This document shows, piece after piece, positions 21,690 through 37,115 of a stretch of DNA of 64,000 nt. The position numbers were made by a program, and so were the translations under genes. Every line of letters starts with the position of its first letter. Positions within the stretch are counted from its first letter, which is position 1. The notes beneath the pieces are model-generated. The model worked only from the letters and a program-made list of their open reading frames with translations. It was not told the origin of the DNA and searched no databases. This stretch comes from Eucalyptus grandis (Eukaryota; Streptophyta; Magnoliopsida; Myrtales; Myrtaceae), in NCBI RefSeq assembly GCF_016545825.1, contig NC_052615.1, positions 15,802,520 to 15,866,519 of the forward strand, given 5' to 3'.

Positions 21690-22655
21690 GTTGGTAATTG
21701 TTTGTAAAACAAATTAAAATGCACCTTCTCCCACATCAAAAAAAAAAAAAAAAATGTAAGTGCGCACGTGGACAAAATTTGGCATTAATCAATGATCGTC
21801 AAATTTTTTTTATGAAAATTTGAATTTATAATTATAGAATAACCATTGTGTCGTATTGAAACATTATAATTGTTCATAATAGACTGACAATTATTTTTAA
21901 ATTCTTTAATTTCGAATTTATTAGTTCTATCTAATAATTATTAAGCACTCTCACAACCTTTTAACGTTTGGAGAGTTGTGTCTATTCGGACATAACTTCT
22001 TCTCTTTGTAGTGTTATAATATTTCATAAATTATGAAATTCGGAATTAAAAAATAATTTTATTTTTTAATTCCGAATTTTCAATGTCTTTTCAATATGTT
22101 TTTTGAGAAAATATCAGTTTGGACATAACTTCTTTCGAAAGGTTGCATTTTGTTCTAAAAAGACAATATACAGTTTTTTGTCTAAACTTTTTTTTGACAA
22201 TCTCAAGACTCCTTTCAAAGATATAGTCATAATTTTCAATTGTTTCCTTTCGAGAGATTCAGGAAAAATGCTAAAATTATTATTCCGAATTCTCATTGAG
22301 AGTTTGTTATATCTTAGAGGATTTTTATCAGTAATCATTAGCAACGTTGTGGAATAATTTTTTTCTTAAGGAGAGTATTATCACACCACAAAGTTTGATT
22401 CCATTTTCTTCCCTAACGGATGATTTTTCCCCCATGTATTTTTATATGTATAAAGATAAAAGGAGAGAGAACGCAACCAGAAGAAGACAACAAAATCTCA
22501 GAGATGGATGAAGAACAGCAGAAGCCGAAGAGGACGAAGAAGGAGAAGAAACAGACGCGCTCTGTGCCATCTTTTCTCTTTGGGTCTTCAGAATCTTGTT
22601 TTATCTCGAATTTGTTCTCCGGTTGGTCCTGTTTATTAAAAAGAAAAACAAATGA
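21690..22655 (+). other. Insert shared by M3 and M4, with short lysine-rich ORF
   Basis: About 0.95 kb absent from M1 and M5, so an old insertion that predates the A/B duplication. It is AT-rich, then has a possible TATA (TTTTTATATGTATAAAG near 22,440) and an ORF from the ATG at 22,504 beginning MDEEQQKPKRTKKEKKQ. In block B the same ORF starts at 35,303 but a 2-bp difference changes its frame after KKQ. It may be a captured gene start. Not recognised. Confidence 0.35.
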
Positions 22656-23950
22656 TCTTTGGTCAAAGTCGTTCTTGGTAGAGCTTTATTTTACAAGTCT
22701 TTGTCCAGAAAATTCCTGTGCTTTCCCTTTCTGGGCAAGTTCCATGCACATCTCATTTTACTTAAATTATTTGCATCGACATCTTTGACTCCCCCATTCG
22801 ATATCTCAATTATATGAACTATCTATTTATAAATGTGCATCCCAATTGTATATTGCACTAGTGATCACCCAAATGAACCGAGTCTACATAAATCAATTTT
22901 GACTACTAGAAATAGTTGCCTAGCAATATCGGACACATAAAATAATGTCCGACCTTCAAATTTACATATTCAAAATTAGGACAAAATTACAAAAATTTTC
23001 CGTGTGCCGTTGTTAATGTGCTATAGTCCTTGTCCAAATTTGGTTTGCGCAGCTTGTTTTGGCAGATTTGATTTTGAACTAATATTCAGTACAAATTTTA
23101 GGACTGTCTACCATTTAATCTTCGCCATTTTCCAATACAGTTTTGTCGGGCTTATCTTAACCCGTACTATCTAACATTTCCTCTTAAAGCATGATCAATA
23201 GTAACATCGCTACTTATAGTTTGTTATGAACATCTATAACACATTAAAAATAGGGTAAGATGGTCTTTACATCGCAAAATAATATAGACTATGGCAAATA
23301 TTTAATGAAAAACTCCATTATTCGCATCGATTTGCCTAATGATACATTGAATATGGATGAAATGTAGATGTGACCCTACCTAAAATATATACTTGGAATA
23401 ATAGATACATGAAAAGAATCACATGATATTTTCGGGTCAAGTTCTACTTAGAGAGATTACCGCAAAGGAAAAGGGCATATTAGTTGGATGTAGGCACAAT
23501 GTTAAAGTACGTCATACAACTTAGGTTACCATGAATTATCGCAAAAGAAAAGAGCTTATCATATAATTTACTGATTATGCAACATCATTACTTGACAAGG
23601 ATTACTAATGAGAGACTTCAGCCTGTGTTATGTTCCTATGCTATTATTGTACTGATTTATAGTACAATTTGCGACATGATTCAGATGTTGAAGGGTATAG
23701 TATTGACTTGTCAATGTTTAAGACAACTTCACAATTCCTTAACTAGGGAAATACTAAAGAAAAGAGCCTGAATTTTTATGTTCTAATGTTTTGGAGTAAC
23801 ATATTTAGGATGTACTGCTGATTTACCACCTTTTATTCGGACAAATGGCTTCCGACGATAGCAACAGATGGTTAGGCAAAATACATTCTTTAAATAACAA
23901 TAATTCTATAAAAAAAAAAAAAAAACGTGATTTCAGTGTAAATATGAACA
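22656..23950. other. M3 intron/flank, no independent gene
   Basis: AT-rich sequence aligning with 35,510-36,890, 51,000-52,140 and 10,440-11,570. Short ORFs such as 23,577-23,771 are not kept in frame among copies. Confidence 0.5.
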
Positions 23951-23957
23951 ATTTATT

Positions 23958-23959
<2 letters not shown>

Positions 23960-23991
<32 letters not shown>
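23960..23991. repeat. (TA)n microsatellite at SINE-1 tail
   Basis: TA run directly preceding the SINE-1 sequence on the plus strand, i.e. at the SINE's 3' tail. Confidence 0.9.
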
Positions 23992-23994
<3 letters not shown>

Positions 23995-24190
23995 CCTATG
24001 CTGAGGATCCGGCTTAACTCAATCTTACAGTAGCATAGACCAACTATACCTCGAGGGAAACTAGCCTAGCAACCCACCGTCAGGGCCCTCCGCTTAAATC
24101 ACGAAACCGCTTTGAGAGTTTCAAACCCCCAACCATTTGGTCCATAGGGGCACGATGTCAACCAGTGTAGCCATGCGTGGGTGAGTATTT
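23992..24190 (-). mobile_element. SINE-1 (tRNA-derived), block A copy
   Basis: Read on the minus strand it has a polymerase III A box (TGGCTACACTGG, 24,173-24,162) and a degraded B box (GGGTTTGAAACTC, 24,128-24,116) with tRNA-like spacing. The body ends at a (TA)n tail. The same element is at 36,930-37,115 in block B, so insertion predates the duplication. Confidence 0.7.
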
Positions 24191-24194
24191 CTTC

Positions 24195-24196
<2 letters not shown>

Positions 24197-24231
<35 letters not shown>
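24197..24231. repeat. (TA)n microsatellite at SINE-2 tail
   Basis: TA run adjoining the 3' tail of SINE-2. Confidence 0.9.
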
Positions 24232-24233
<2 letters not shown>

Positions 24234-24475
24234 ACCGAGGAAGCGTCGGAGCCCCCTTCGGGATCACATGACTCGTCGGTGCTTGGTGACACTATCGAGC
24301 CTCGTCGCAAGCTGCTATTTAGACGTAAATCTCGGGGGAAACTAGCATAGGACCCCATCACCATGGCTCCTCGCTTAAGACGTGTTGACAATACAGAAAT
24401 TCGAACTCGTTCCCTTGGCGATGAAGTAGTAAAGCCCAACCAATTGTGCTATCCACCGGTGAGTAAAAAAAAGGT
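24232..24475 (-). mobile_element. SINE-2 (tRNA-derived), only in block A
   Basis: Minus strand: A box TAGCACAATTGG (24,451-24,440) and B box GAGTTCGAATTTC (about 24,408-24,396), with a tRNA-like head GGTGGATAGC. The imperfect flanks TTTCTTCAGATATAT (left) and CTTCTTCAAATATAT (right) look like the target-site duplication. Block B has the uninterrupted site TTTCTTTAGATATATTGATCC near 37,120, so insertion followed the duplication. Confidence 0.75.
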
Positions 24476-25025
24476 ACAGCTCCTTCTTCAAATATATTGA
24501 TCCTTTGTTTAGGTTATAAAACTTACATGAACCGCATCTAGGGTTCCGAAGCCTGGATATGCTCCCCCTAGAAACTTGAAAGTAAGAAAAGCTGGAAAGG
24601 TTGGAATTCTCCCAATCTTTAGTAGAAAATTTACTTACATATGCAAAATTTCATGCGACAAAAGTTGATTAAAAGTCCACAAATATGAGGTTGAGACTCT
24701 AATCAGATGTATAGTTGACCCTAACAAATACACACATATATATACATATGGCCTTCATTTCTGCATGAGATGCCTTTTTGAAGGATCACAACCAAGAGAA
24801 GAAAACTAAATTTCAAGAACAAATCATAGAAAAGAGAGGAAGAACACAAGCTCACTTGGCCAAATTTGTGCAATCAGCTTTCAAACTACTCTCTCTCTCT
24901 TCTTTGGTCATGAAATTTGGACACCCCTGCCATTTTCTAAGAAAACAGTTGCAATTATCTTGCAATCATGGCATCCAATCCCTCACAACTTGCCAAGGAA
25001 GAAGAGAAAGGAGAAAGTAGGTGGT

Positions 25026-27106
25026 TGTCGCGACCTCTCTTTTTTTTCGGTGCCCGCAATCGGGTACGAGCGCTTAAGGAGGCTAATGGCTCGGCTGAAT
25101 TTAATTATGCCCGGACTCTCCCAAGTCCACCAATTCACGACTTTAATAGTCTGAGTTTTAAACTTGTAAATCAATTTTTAAATTGGAGTCGCCACTAATC
25201 GATTTGAGGTGGGTCGATTAGAAACCCAAGCGAAGTATCGGGAGAAATACTCGCTCCTGCGCAACCAAAGAAATTAGGATCGGGGACTTGATTACACTAG
25301 TTAATCACTAATGCCCTTTCGGTACCTAATCTTGTTTAAATCCTGAGATTTTTGGATGTTCGAGGGATTTTCCATGCATTTTTGGGAGGAAAAATATTTT
25401 TTGAGTATTTTTCTCATTTTTTGGACATAAAAGGGATTTTTGGTATTTTTTGGAAAAGTACAAGTCTTTTTGGCTTTTTCTGAATTTTTTTTTTTGGCTT
25501 TTTCATGAATTTTTGGCTTTTTTTGGATTTTTGGCATTTTTTGGAAAATATGAAATTTTTTTGATTTTTTTATTTTTCGGAAAATAAAATATTTTTTAAT
25601 ATTTTTGGAAAATAAATTATTTTTTGATTTTTCTCGATTTTTTAGAAAATAAAACATTTTTCGACATTTTTTTAATACTTTTCGATTTTTTGGAAATTAA
25701 AACATTTTTTAATATTTTTTGAAAATAAAATATTTATTATTTTATATTAAAATAACAAAATAAAACCGACCCGGGTTGGATCCGCGGGTTGGGTCCGACC
25801 CAGGTCGGCGACCTAAACGCGAACGGGCCCGACTCGGATTTTTCATCTTTTCCTTTTTTTTTTTTTTTTTTTAAACGACACCGTGGCGGGCGTTTGGGGT
25901 CGCCCGGCCCGGCCCGACGACCCGGATCCATTGACCCGCTCCGCGACCCGGCTCCTTGCGAACCCTACCCGACCCGACTCCGATTCATGACCCGACCTTC
26001 CGCCGCCCAAAAACCGCGGAAACCCTACCCGACTCGCCAACCCGGCTCCGACTCCACGACCCGGAAAATCGCAAACCCTAGGGTTCGCGAATCCGCGGCG
26101 GCGGCGGCGCGGCGGCGGCGACGGCGACGGCGGCGACGGCGACAGCAAAGACAACGACGACGGCAGAATATGACGAATGCGATGAACGGCGAAGGCGACG
26201 GCGGAATACGGCGACGGCGAAGGCGACGGTGACGGCCCTTTTACCTTTCCTCAAATAGGGACGATGAACGGTGATGGCAGGGATTGATTGACGACGGCCT
26301 CACCGGGGGGGGCACGACAGCAAACCTTCGAAGCAACGGCGTCGGGACTTGGTCAGGGCGAATGGCGGCGATACAGCATCCGACGGCAACAGCAACAAGA
26401 AAACTCCAAATCTGAGGCGCCGCAGATCTCGGCCGGACCTTCCTCGGCCTTGATTTCTCCTCACTCAGGCCAGATCCGAGCCTCCACCGGCCGGATCTGA
26501 CCTTCTCGAGGTCACTCGCCGCCTGCCTTCCCCGAAGTCTCTCGGTGGAAGGTGGGCCGAGCTCACGACTCGAGCTCTCTCCTGCGCTCGCTCTTCAACC
26601 CTTCCCGATGTCTCTCAGTGAAGGATTTCCGAGCTCGCCACGCCCTCCGACGATGCTTGCGGCCACCTATTTATAGGCGAAGGAACTCTGGTCGACGGAG
26701 GGGCTCGGTCGCCGGCCTCCGACTTGCCCACCGGTTCCGCCGGCTGAACCGGTGTCCCATCGAGCTTTCCAAATGGGGCTCGCTCGCATTAATGGCGCCT
26801 GCGATCTTATCCCCTTCGGCCGACATCGCCCTACACTCCTCGGCCGTAGGCCGTCCTTCGCGCGCGTCGCCGGCCACCGCGCGTGAGATGCAAGCGACTG
26901 AGGAAGAAGAAGAAAGAAAAGGGGCCGGGCCAAGGGTGAAGGAAAATGGGCCATATGGGCCACGCGGAGGGGGAAGAGAAAGAGAAAAGAAAAAGGGCTG
27001 GGCTTTTGCTTCTTTTTTTTTTTGTTTATTAATTATCTTATTTATCCGAAATAAAATAAAAACTTAATAAAATAAAATTAACCTAAATAAAATTGAGGTG
27101 TCAACA
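25026..27106 (+). mobile_element. LTR-1: solo Ty3/gypsy-type LTR with TSD and empty site
   Basis: 2,081 bp beginning TGTCGCGACC and ending GGTGTCAACA, flanked by the direct repeat GTGGT (25,021-25,025 and 27,107-27,111). Block B has the intact pre-insertion sequence AGGTGGTGTAGATTG at about 41,049. Landmarks GGAGTCGCCACT and GTGCC/ATGCCCTTTCGGTACC are shared with LTR-2. No internal domains, so this is a solo LTR or a complete non-coding element. Assignment to gypsy (Tat/Ogre-like) is inferred from the LTR style only. GC-rich ORFs at 25,789-26,963 are not credible genes. Confidence 0.85.
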
Positions 27107-28003
27107 GTGGTGTAGATTGATTCCCAATTTGGAATAGGATATTGAAAAAATTGAGTTGTCAAGCATTTATACTATCACTCGGATCTTATCTCAATATACT
27201 ATTGGAATCTACTCATCCAAATGCTGTGACTCATTTTTTAGGATGGTATAGAATGTACTTGTGTTAAAATATCTCGCATCGTTTGTTTATGAGATTTATA
27301 TATTCTTTACATGCGTATGTCGTCTCTTCATCTGCTTGTTAAATTTCACATGTTGTTCCTAACCTGAATTGAGCAAGAGGAAGGGTGTTGAATTATCTCA
27401 CTTGTTTAGCTCTTTATGTATATGTGGCCTCTCAAGTCTTCAGGTTAGACTTTTTAACAGTGAAAATACTAATTTAGAATGCGCTTTTATTCAATTCTAT
27501 AATGACACTTCTTCTTCTTCTTCTTTGTTTTTCTGGTTCGGATGCTAGCTGCGGTATTGCTCTTTGATTTATTATTATTTATTTTTAGAATGAATTCTCG
27601 TGTGAAGTGCTATAAGCACCAAGAGACTAATTTAGCATTAAGTTTGTTAATCATTGCTAATCATTGGAATTTTTATATTTCGGGGTTCGGCCTTATTCTT
27701 TTTGCATTGCTTTAATTTAGTAATAAAAAAATTAAGATTTATTTATATATTTATAATATCTTGTTTATAGCACCTCAGTATCTTATTTCGGGAATTAAAT
27801 ATCATCACCGGAGTCCCGTCACGACCGTTGTAGCGTCACGATCGGGATTTCTCTTAAACCGGTCAAAGTCAACGGTCAAGTCCGCTGGGCAGAAGTCAAA
27901 GTTAGGCGCTGATTGGTTCAAAGCCGTGTGGCTTCCCGCACCGGATAACCACCCCCTCCCTCCCTCCCTTTCCGACGGAACTGAAACTCAAGACAAGCTT
28001 CCG
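27107..28003 (+). promoter_or_regulatory. CRK-A upstream region
   Basis: Intergenic between LTR-1 and CRK-A. 27,120-27,260 is the M upstream repeat. 27,580-27,760 is AT-rich and matches 41,440-41,640. The last 200 bases hold a W-box cluster and a C-rich leader (CCCTCCCTCCCT). No clear TATA box seen. Confidence 0.6.
27861..27899 (+). promoter_or_regulatory. Four W-box cores upstream of CRK-A
   Basis: GGTCAA (27,861), AGTCAA (27,867), GGTCAA (27,874) and AGTCAA (27,894) are TTGAC(C/T) on the opposite strand, 105-143 bases before the ATG. WRKY factors bind this core, and CRK genes elsewhere are often pathogen- or salicylate-induced. WRKY control here is inferred. Confidence 0.55.
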
Positions 28004-31993
<3,990 letters not shown>

Positions 31994-32265
31994 TCACAGA
32001 TTGGAGTCTTAATTTGTGTATCTTCTGTTCCATTGAGGATGGAACAACGAGGCAATGTGCCATATCAGTACATCATTTTATATTGCATTATTTCATGTGT
32101 TGAATGGAATTTGGGATGATTATATGCTGCTATGGTCTTAAAAATGGGTGAAGTGTGTTGCTTATATTACTGGCTATAGACGATATGTACTCTGAAAAAA
32201 GTTAACTTCAATTTTATATTACATTAATGGGAAAGATATTTGAAAGTTACTTTGCATTATGGAAA

Positions 32266-32767
32266 TGCTATTAGTCAAGTATGGATGTTGAATTTAGATA
32301 TATCAATCGTTAGTTTCTTATGAAAAAACTACTGAGTCTCATGAATAATTACTGTACTTTCCCACATGAAATTCTTTTGACCAATATGAGAAATTACTAG
32401 CTACAGAAATGTTTGAACTTACTTTTGTATGTGTGAAGTTACTATCAACAATGGGAAGTAGCAACTCCCAACTTGCCGTATAAAAAATTGGTGAATGAGT
32501 AAGATAAAGTTGGCAATTTCATATAGTTCAATAAAAGTTAGTAAGTTATTAAAGATAAAGTTGGTAAATGAACTGTCGTGAGTTTCCTCACATGTGGTCA
32601 CAGGCTCTCCCATGCTCGCACCTCTCTTGTCCTGGCAATGAGTAGGTGGTAAAAGATGGTTCATTCTTTAATAAAAATGTTGAAAATATGTGAATTTGTC
32701 GAGCATGAATAGTTCCTTCATCGAGTACCACCACTCATACCTTGTCTTGATAGAGTAAGGGCATCCC
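32266..32767. other. Block A downstream spacer
   Basis: Non-coding. 32,266-32,620 is unique AT-rich sequence. 32,630-32,760 is an M upstream fragment (CAATGAGTAGG... ATGTTGAAAATATGTGAATTTGTCGAGC) also found at 14,070 and 52,510. A short minus-strand ORF at 32,419-32,664 is not supported. Confidence 0.5.
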
Positions 32768-32772
32768 ATGTT

Positions 32773-33532
32773 CAATTAGAATATGAAAACGTAACTGAAT
32801 TGATCCTAATTACTCTTCGGGACGGAGTGGTCATGCATGAATATTATAATATAATATTATATGTTGACTTGTCTTCATCGGGTCGTGCCCTTGTCTTGCA
32901 TGAATTTGTTTAAATATGTTGACTTGTCTTCATCGAGTACCCCGGCTCGTTCTTTTAAATATATTATAATATAATAATAAAAATAATATTTAACAAAAAA
33001 TTAAAAATAACAATTATTTCCGAAAAATAAAAAATATCTCATATTTTTCCAAGAAAGCCAACAAGTCAGAAAAAAGCCAAAAATGAATTATATTTTCAGA
33101 AAAAGATCAAAAATCCAAAGAATGCTTTTCAATGTCCAAAAATAAGAAAAAGACCCAAAAAAATATTTTTTCTCCACAAAATGCATGGAAAATTCCTCAA
33201 ACATTCAAAAAGCCTTAAGATTTAAACAATACTAGGTACCAGAAGGACATTTGTGATTAACTAGTGTTATCAAGTTTCCGAACCTAGTTTCTTTGGTTGC
33301 ATAAGAGCAAATATTTCTCCCAATATTTCGCTTGCGTTTCTAATCAACTCACCTTGAATTGATTAGTGGCAACTCCATTTTAAAATCAACTTACAAGTTA
33401 AAAACTTGGACGATTAAGTCGTGAATTGGTGGACTTGTGAGAGTTCAAGTTAAGCCTAATAGACCTAGCCGAACCATTAGCCTCCGCAAGCGCCCGTCCT
33501 TAATGGGGACGCTGAAAAAAGAGGTCGCGACA
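32773..33532 (-). mobile_element. Fragment of the LTR-1/LTR-2 family
   Basis: The minus strand begins TGTCGCGACC at 33,532 and follows the LTR-1 5' sequence for about 0.4 kb (including CCACTAATCAATT and the GGTACC region), then degenerates into AT-rich DNA. The expected GGTGTCAACA end is absent. ATGTT occurs on both sides (32,768-32,772 and 33,533-33,537), a possible TSD of a rearranged copy. A local repeat of TATGTTGACTTGTCTTCATCG lies at 32,860 and 32,916. Confidence 0.65.
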
Positions 33533-34246
33533 ATGTTCTCTTTGACCCAATCTGACCCGAAATGTATAAGACCCGTAACGAAAACCCGGGTCATGTTGGG
33601 TCCGGAAAAGATGAAGATTTACATGAAATATGATATAATTTAATGAATAATTATACCAACCAACATATTTTAATTTTACACAACTTCAAAAAAAAGAAAA
33701 AAGAAATCACGCCTGTGCAACGCATGGGTATGCTACCAGTTTAATTGGAAATCAAATGATAATAGATCATCATGTAATCGATTTTCAATAGAAAAGATAA
33801 TGCTGGATCTCTTCGTGTTCCATTTAATAGTCTTATTGTATTATATTCATTTAGCAAGATATACTGATTGGTGTACAAACCTAAACTTTCCCATTTTAGC
33901 TATTTATTCTTAAATTAAATATATTTATCCCTTCATATTCATTGCTAATATCTATGATCATCAATGAAACAAAAAATCAATTATACAGGAAAAAAAAAGT
34001 CAAGATTATCTTAAGGAACTTTTTCAGGTAGAAAAAAGAGAATGGCATCTACTTTGCTACTAGCTTATTAAGAGGTACGAAAAAAATCACCAATGAACAA
34101 AAAGAAAAATGAATGAGCTAAGAATTTGATATAAATAAAAAATTCGACCATAATCTAAACCATTGAATGATCGCAAACAAATATACAGACCAAATCTGAA
34201 TACACACGAAATGCAACAATAAGATTAACCAGTAAATACATGGCTT
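33533..34246. repeat. Spacer repeat upstream of M units (copy 2)
   Basis: 33,540-34,085 matches 14,255-14,815 and 52,700-53,181. 34,086-34,246 is the stretch deleted at the copia-2 junction in block A. No gene seen. Confidence 0.7.
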
Positions 34247-34539
34247 GTCATTTGAAAGATGTTGATATATTGATGCTCACACGAAACGATACGATCATAG
34301 ATACGAGTATAAATCGTTAGCCATAATGACACCCTCCGTTTGAATAATGGATCTCCTACAACAACAATGAACATTTTCGGCCGCCTGATTTGGGCAACAA
34401 ACTCACACTAATAACATCTTGGGCTCGGTCTTGGGCTGCCTCCTCCTGCTCCTCCTGCAAACTTAGAAAATCAAAGAAAGAAGAACCTTAAAAAGAAGTT
34501 AACAACCCTGCTACATCTCTTGTAGAATTTAACAACGAT

Positions 34540-35508
34540 CGTCATTTTTATTTATTAAAATTCGAATTTATAATTATAGAATAACCATTGTGTCGTATTG
34601 AAACATTATGATTGTTCATAATAGATTGACAATTATTTTTAAATTCTTTAATTTCGAATTTATTAGTTCTATCTAATAATTATTAAGCACTCTCACGACC
34701 TTTTAACATTTGGAGAGTTGTGTCTATGTGGGCATAACTTATTCTCCTTGAAGTGTTGTAATTTTTCATAAATTATGAAATTCGGAATTAAAAAATAATT
34801 TTATTTTTTAATTCCGAATTTTCAATGTCTTTTCAATATGTTTTTTGAGAAAATATCAATTCGGACATAACTTCTTTCAAAAGGTTGCATTTTGTTCTGA
34901 AAAAGATAATATATATTCACAGTTTTTTGTCTAAAGTTTTTTGACAATCTCGAGACTTCTTTCAAAGATATACGGTCATAATTTTCAATTGTTTCCTTTT
35001 GAGAGATTCTGGAAAACTGCTAAATTATTATCCGGAATTCTCATTGAGACTTTGTTATATCTTGGAGGATTTTTATTAGTAATCATTAGCAACATTGTGG
35101 AATAAATAATTTCTTAAGGAGAGTATTAACACACCTCAAAGTCAGATTCCATTTTCTTTTTTTCCTTCATGACCGATGATTTTTCCTTCATGTATTTTTA
35201 TATGTATAAAGATAAAAGGAATTTTTTTTTTTCTTTTATTTATTTATTTTTTTCGAGAGAACGCAACCGGAAGAAGACAACCTCGCGGGCAAAATCTCAG
35301 AGATGGATGAAGAACAGCAGAAGCCGAAGAGGACGAAGAAGGAGAAGAAACAGGCGCTCTGTGCCATCTTTTCTCTTCGGTTCTTCAGAATCTTGTTTTT
35401 ATCTCCAATTTGTTCTCCGGTTGGTCCTGTTTATTAAAAAATAAATAAAAAAAGAAAAAAATTCAAAAATATTAAAATATTATTAAAATGTGTCAACATC
35501 GCAAAAGA
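34540..35508 (+). other. Block B copy of the M-gene insert
   Basis: Matches 21,800-22,655. The lysine-rich ORF starts at the ATG at 35,303 (MDEEQQKPKRTKKEKKQ) and runs to a stop near 35,430 in a different frame from block A after KKQ. Not recognised. Confidence 0.35.
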
Positions 35509-35690
35509 TCTTTGGTCAAAGTCGTTCTTGGTAGGCTTTATTTAACAAGTTCTTCAGAATCTTGTTTTTATCTCCAATTTGTTTTGTCCAGAAAATCTTT
35601 GGTCAAAGTCGTTCTTGGTAGGCTTTATTTAACAAGTCTTTGTCCAGAAAATTTCTGTGCGGTCCCTTTCTGGGCAAGTTCCATGCACAT
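35505..35690. repeat. Local duplication, about 95 bp, block B only
   Basis: The sequence around CTTTGGTCAAAGTCGTTCTT and TAGGCTTTATTTAACAAGT occurs at about 35,510 and 35,597. Block A has one copy (22,658). Confidence 0.85.
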
Positions 35691-35699
35691 CTCATTTTA

Positions 35700-36885
35700 A
35701 TTAAATTATTTGCATCGACATCTTTGACTCCTCCATTCGATATCTCAATTATTGAACTATCTATTTATAAATGTCATCCCAATTGTATATTGCACTAGCG
35801 ATCACCCAAATGAACCGAGTCAACATAAATCAATTCTGACTACTAGAAATAGTTGCCTAGCAATATCTGACACATAGAATAATGTCCGACCTTCAAATTT
35901 ACGTATTCAAAATTAGGACAAAATTACAAAAATTTTCCATGTGCCGTTGTTAATGTGCTATGGTCCTTGTCCAAATTTGGTTTGCGCAGCTTGTTTTGGC
36001 AGATTTGATTTTGAACCAATATTCATTACAAATTTTAGGATTGTCTACCATTTAATCTTCTCCATTTTCTAATACAGTTTTGTCAGGTATATCTTAACCC
36101 AGACTATCTAACATTTCCTCTTAAAGCATGATCAATAGTAACATTGCTACTTATAGTTTGTTATGAACATCTATAACACATTAAAAATAGGGTAAGATGG
36201 TCTTTACACTGCAAAATAATATAGAGTACGGCAAATATTTAATGAAAAACTCCATTATTCGCATCGATTTGCCTAATGATACACTGAATATGGATGAAAT
36301 GTAGATGTGACCCTACCTAAAATATATCCTTGGAATAATAAATACATGAAAAGAATCACATGATATTTTCAGGTCAAGTTCTACTTAGAGAGATTAACGC
36401 AAAGGAAAAAGGGCATATTAGTTGGTTGTAGGCACAATGTTAAAGTACGTCATACAACTTAGGTTACCATGAATTATCGCAAAAGAAAAGAATTAGTCAT
36501 ATAATTTACTGATTATGCAACATCATTACTCGACAAGGATTACTAATGAGAGACTTCAGCCTGTGTTATGTTCCTATGCTATTATTGTACTGATTTATAG
36601 TACAATTTGCGACATGATTAAGATGTTGAAGGGTATAGTATTGACTTGTCAATGTTTAAGACAACTCCACAATTCCTTAACTAGGGAAAGACTAAAGAAA
36701 AGAGCCTGAATTTTTATGTTCTAATGTTTTGGAGTAACATATTTAGGATGTATTGCCGATTTACCACCTTTTATTCGGACAAAGGGCTTCCAACGATAGC
36801 AACAGATGGTTAGGCAAATTAAATTCTTTAAATAACAATAATTCTAAAAAAAAAAATGTGATTTCGGTGCAAATATGAACAATTT
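35700..36885. other. M4 intron/flank, no independent gene
   Basis: Collinear with 22,790-23,950. AT-rich; no conserved frame seen apart from the degraded exon 3 of M4. Confidence 0.5.
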
Positions 36886-36889
36886 CTTC

Positions 36890-36920
<31 letters not shown>

Positions 36921-36929
36921 TATATTATG

Positions 36930-37115
36930 CTGAGAATCCGGCCTAACTCAACTTTACGAGAGCACATACTGACTATACCTCGGGGGAAACTAGCCCAGCA
37001 ATCCACTGTCGGAGCCTCCTGCTTAATTTACAAAACCACTCTAAGAGTTTCGAACCCCTGACCGTTCAGCCCAAAGGGGCACGATCTCAACCAGTGTAGC
37101 CATGCATGGGTGAGG
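36930..37115 (-). mobile_element. SINE-1 (tRNA-derived), block B copy
   Basis: A box TGGCTACACTGG (37,102-37,091) and intact B box GGGTTCGAAACTC (37,057-37,045) on the minus strand, with an adjoining (TA)n tail at 36,893-36,925. Allelic in position to 23,992-24,190. Confidence 0.75.

Larger units (their letters stand above)
21415..24870 (-). pseudogene. Gene M copy 3: decayed
   Basis: Minus strand, exons in the same order as M1. Exon 1 (about 24,870-24,745) keeps the signal-like frame FLKFSFLLLVVILQKGISC followed by RNEGH, but the ATG found in M1, M2 and M4 reads ATT here and the donor region is altered. Exon 2 (24,567-24,527) encodes GGAYPGFGTLDAVH before gtaagt. Exon 3 is degenerate near 22,750-22,790 (KDVDANNLSKM). 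Exon 4 has lost its acceptor and first half, retaining DVISVSLLPKSGGR and a stop at 21,455-21,453. Two SINEs lie in intron 2. Function unknown. Confidence 0.45.

Noticed and set aside
24158..24439. 93-codon minus-strand ORF ending in Tyr-Ile repeats
   Set aside because: It is a read-through of SINE-2 and its (TA)n tail.
24390..24455. Possible functional tRNA gene
   Set aside because: A and B boxes are present, but the cloverleaf cannot be completed and a long tail follows; it is a SINE head.
25789..27067. ORFs of 70-171 codons in GC-rich DNA
   Set aside because: All inside LTR-1, which has exact TSDs and an empty site; low-complexity Arg/Gln-rich translations.
27761..28003. In-frame N-terminal extension of CRK-A upstream of 28,004
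   Set aside because: It has no ATG at its beginning (the first codon is TTG), is not kept in CRK-B, and would hide the clear signal peptide that begins at MIAPPRS.
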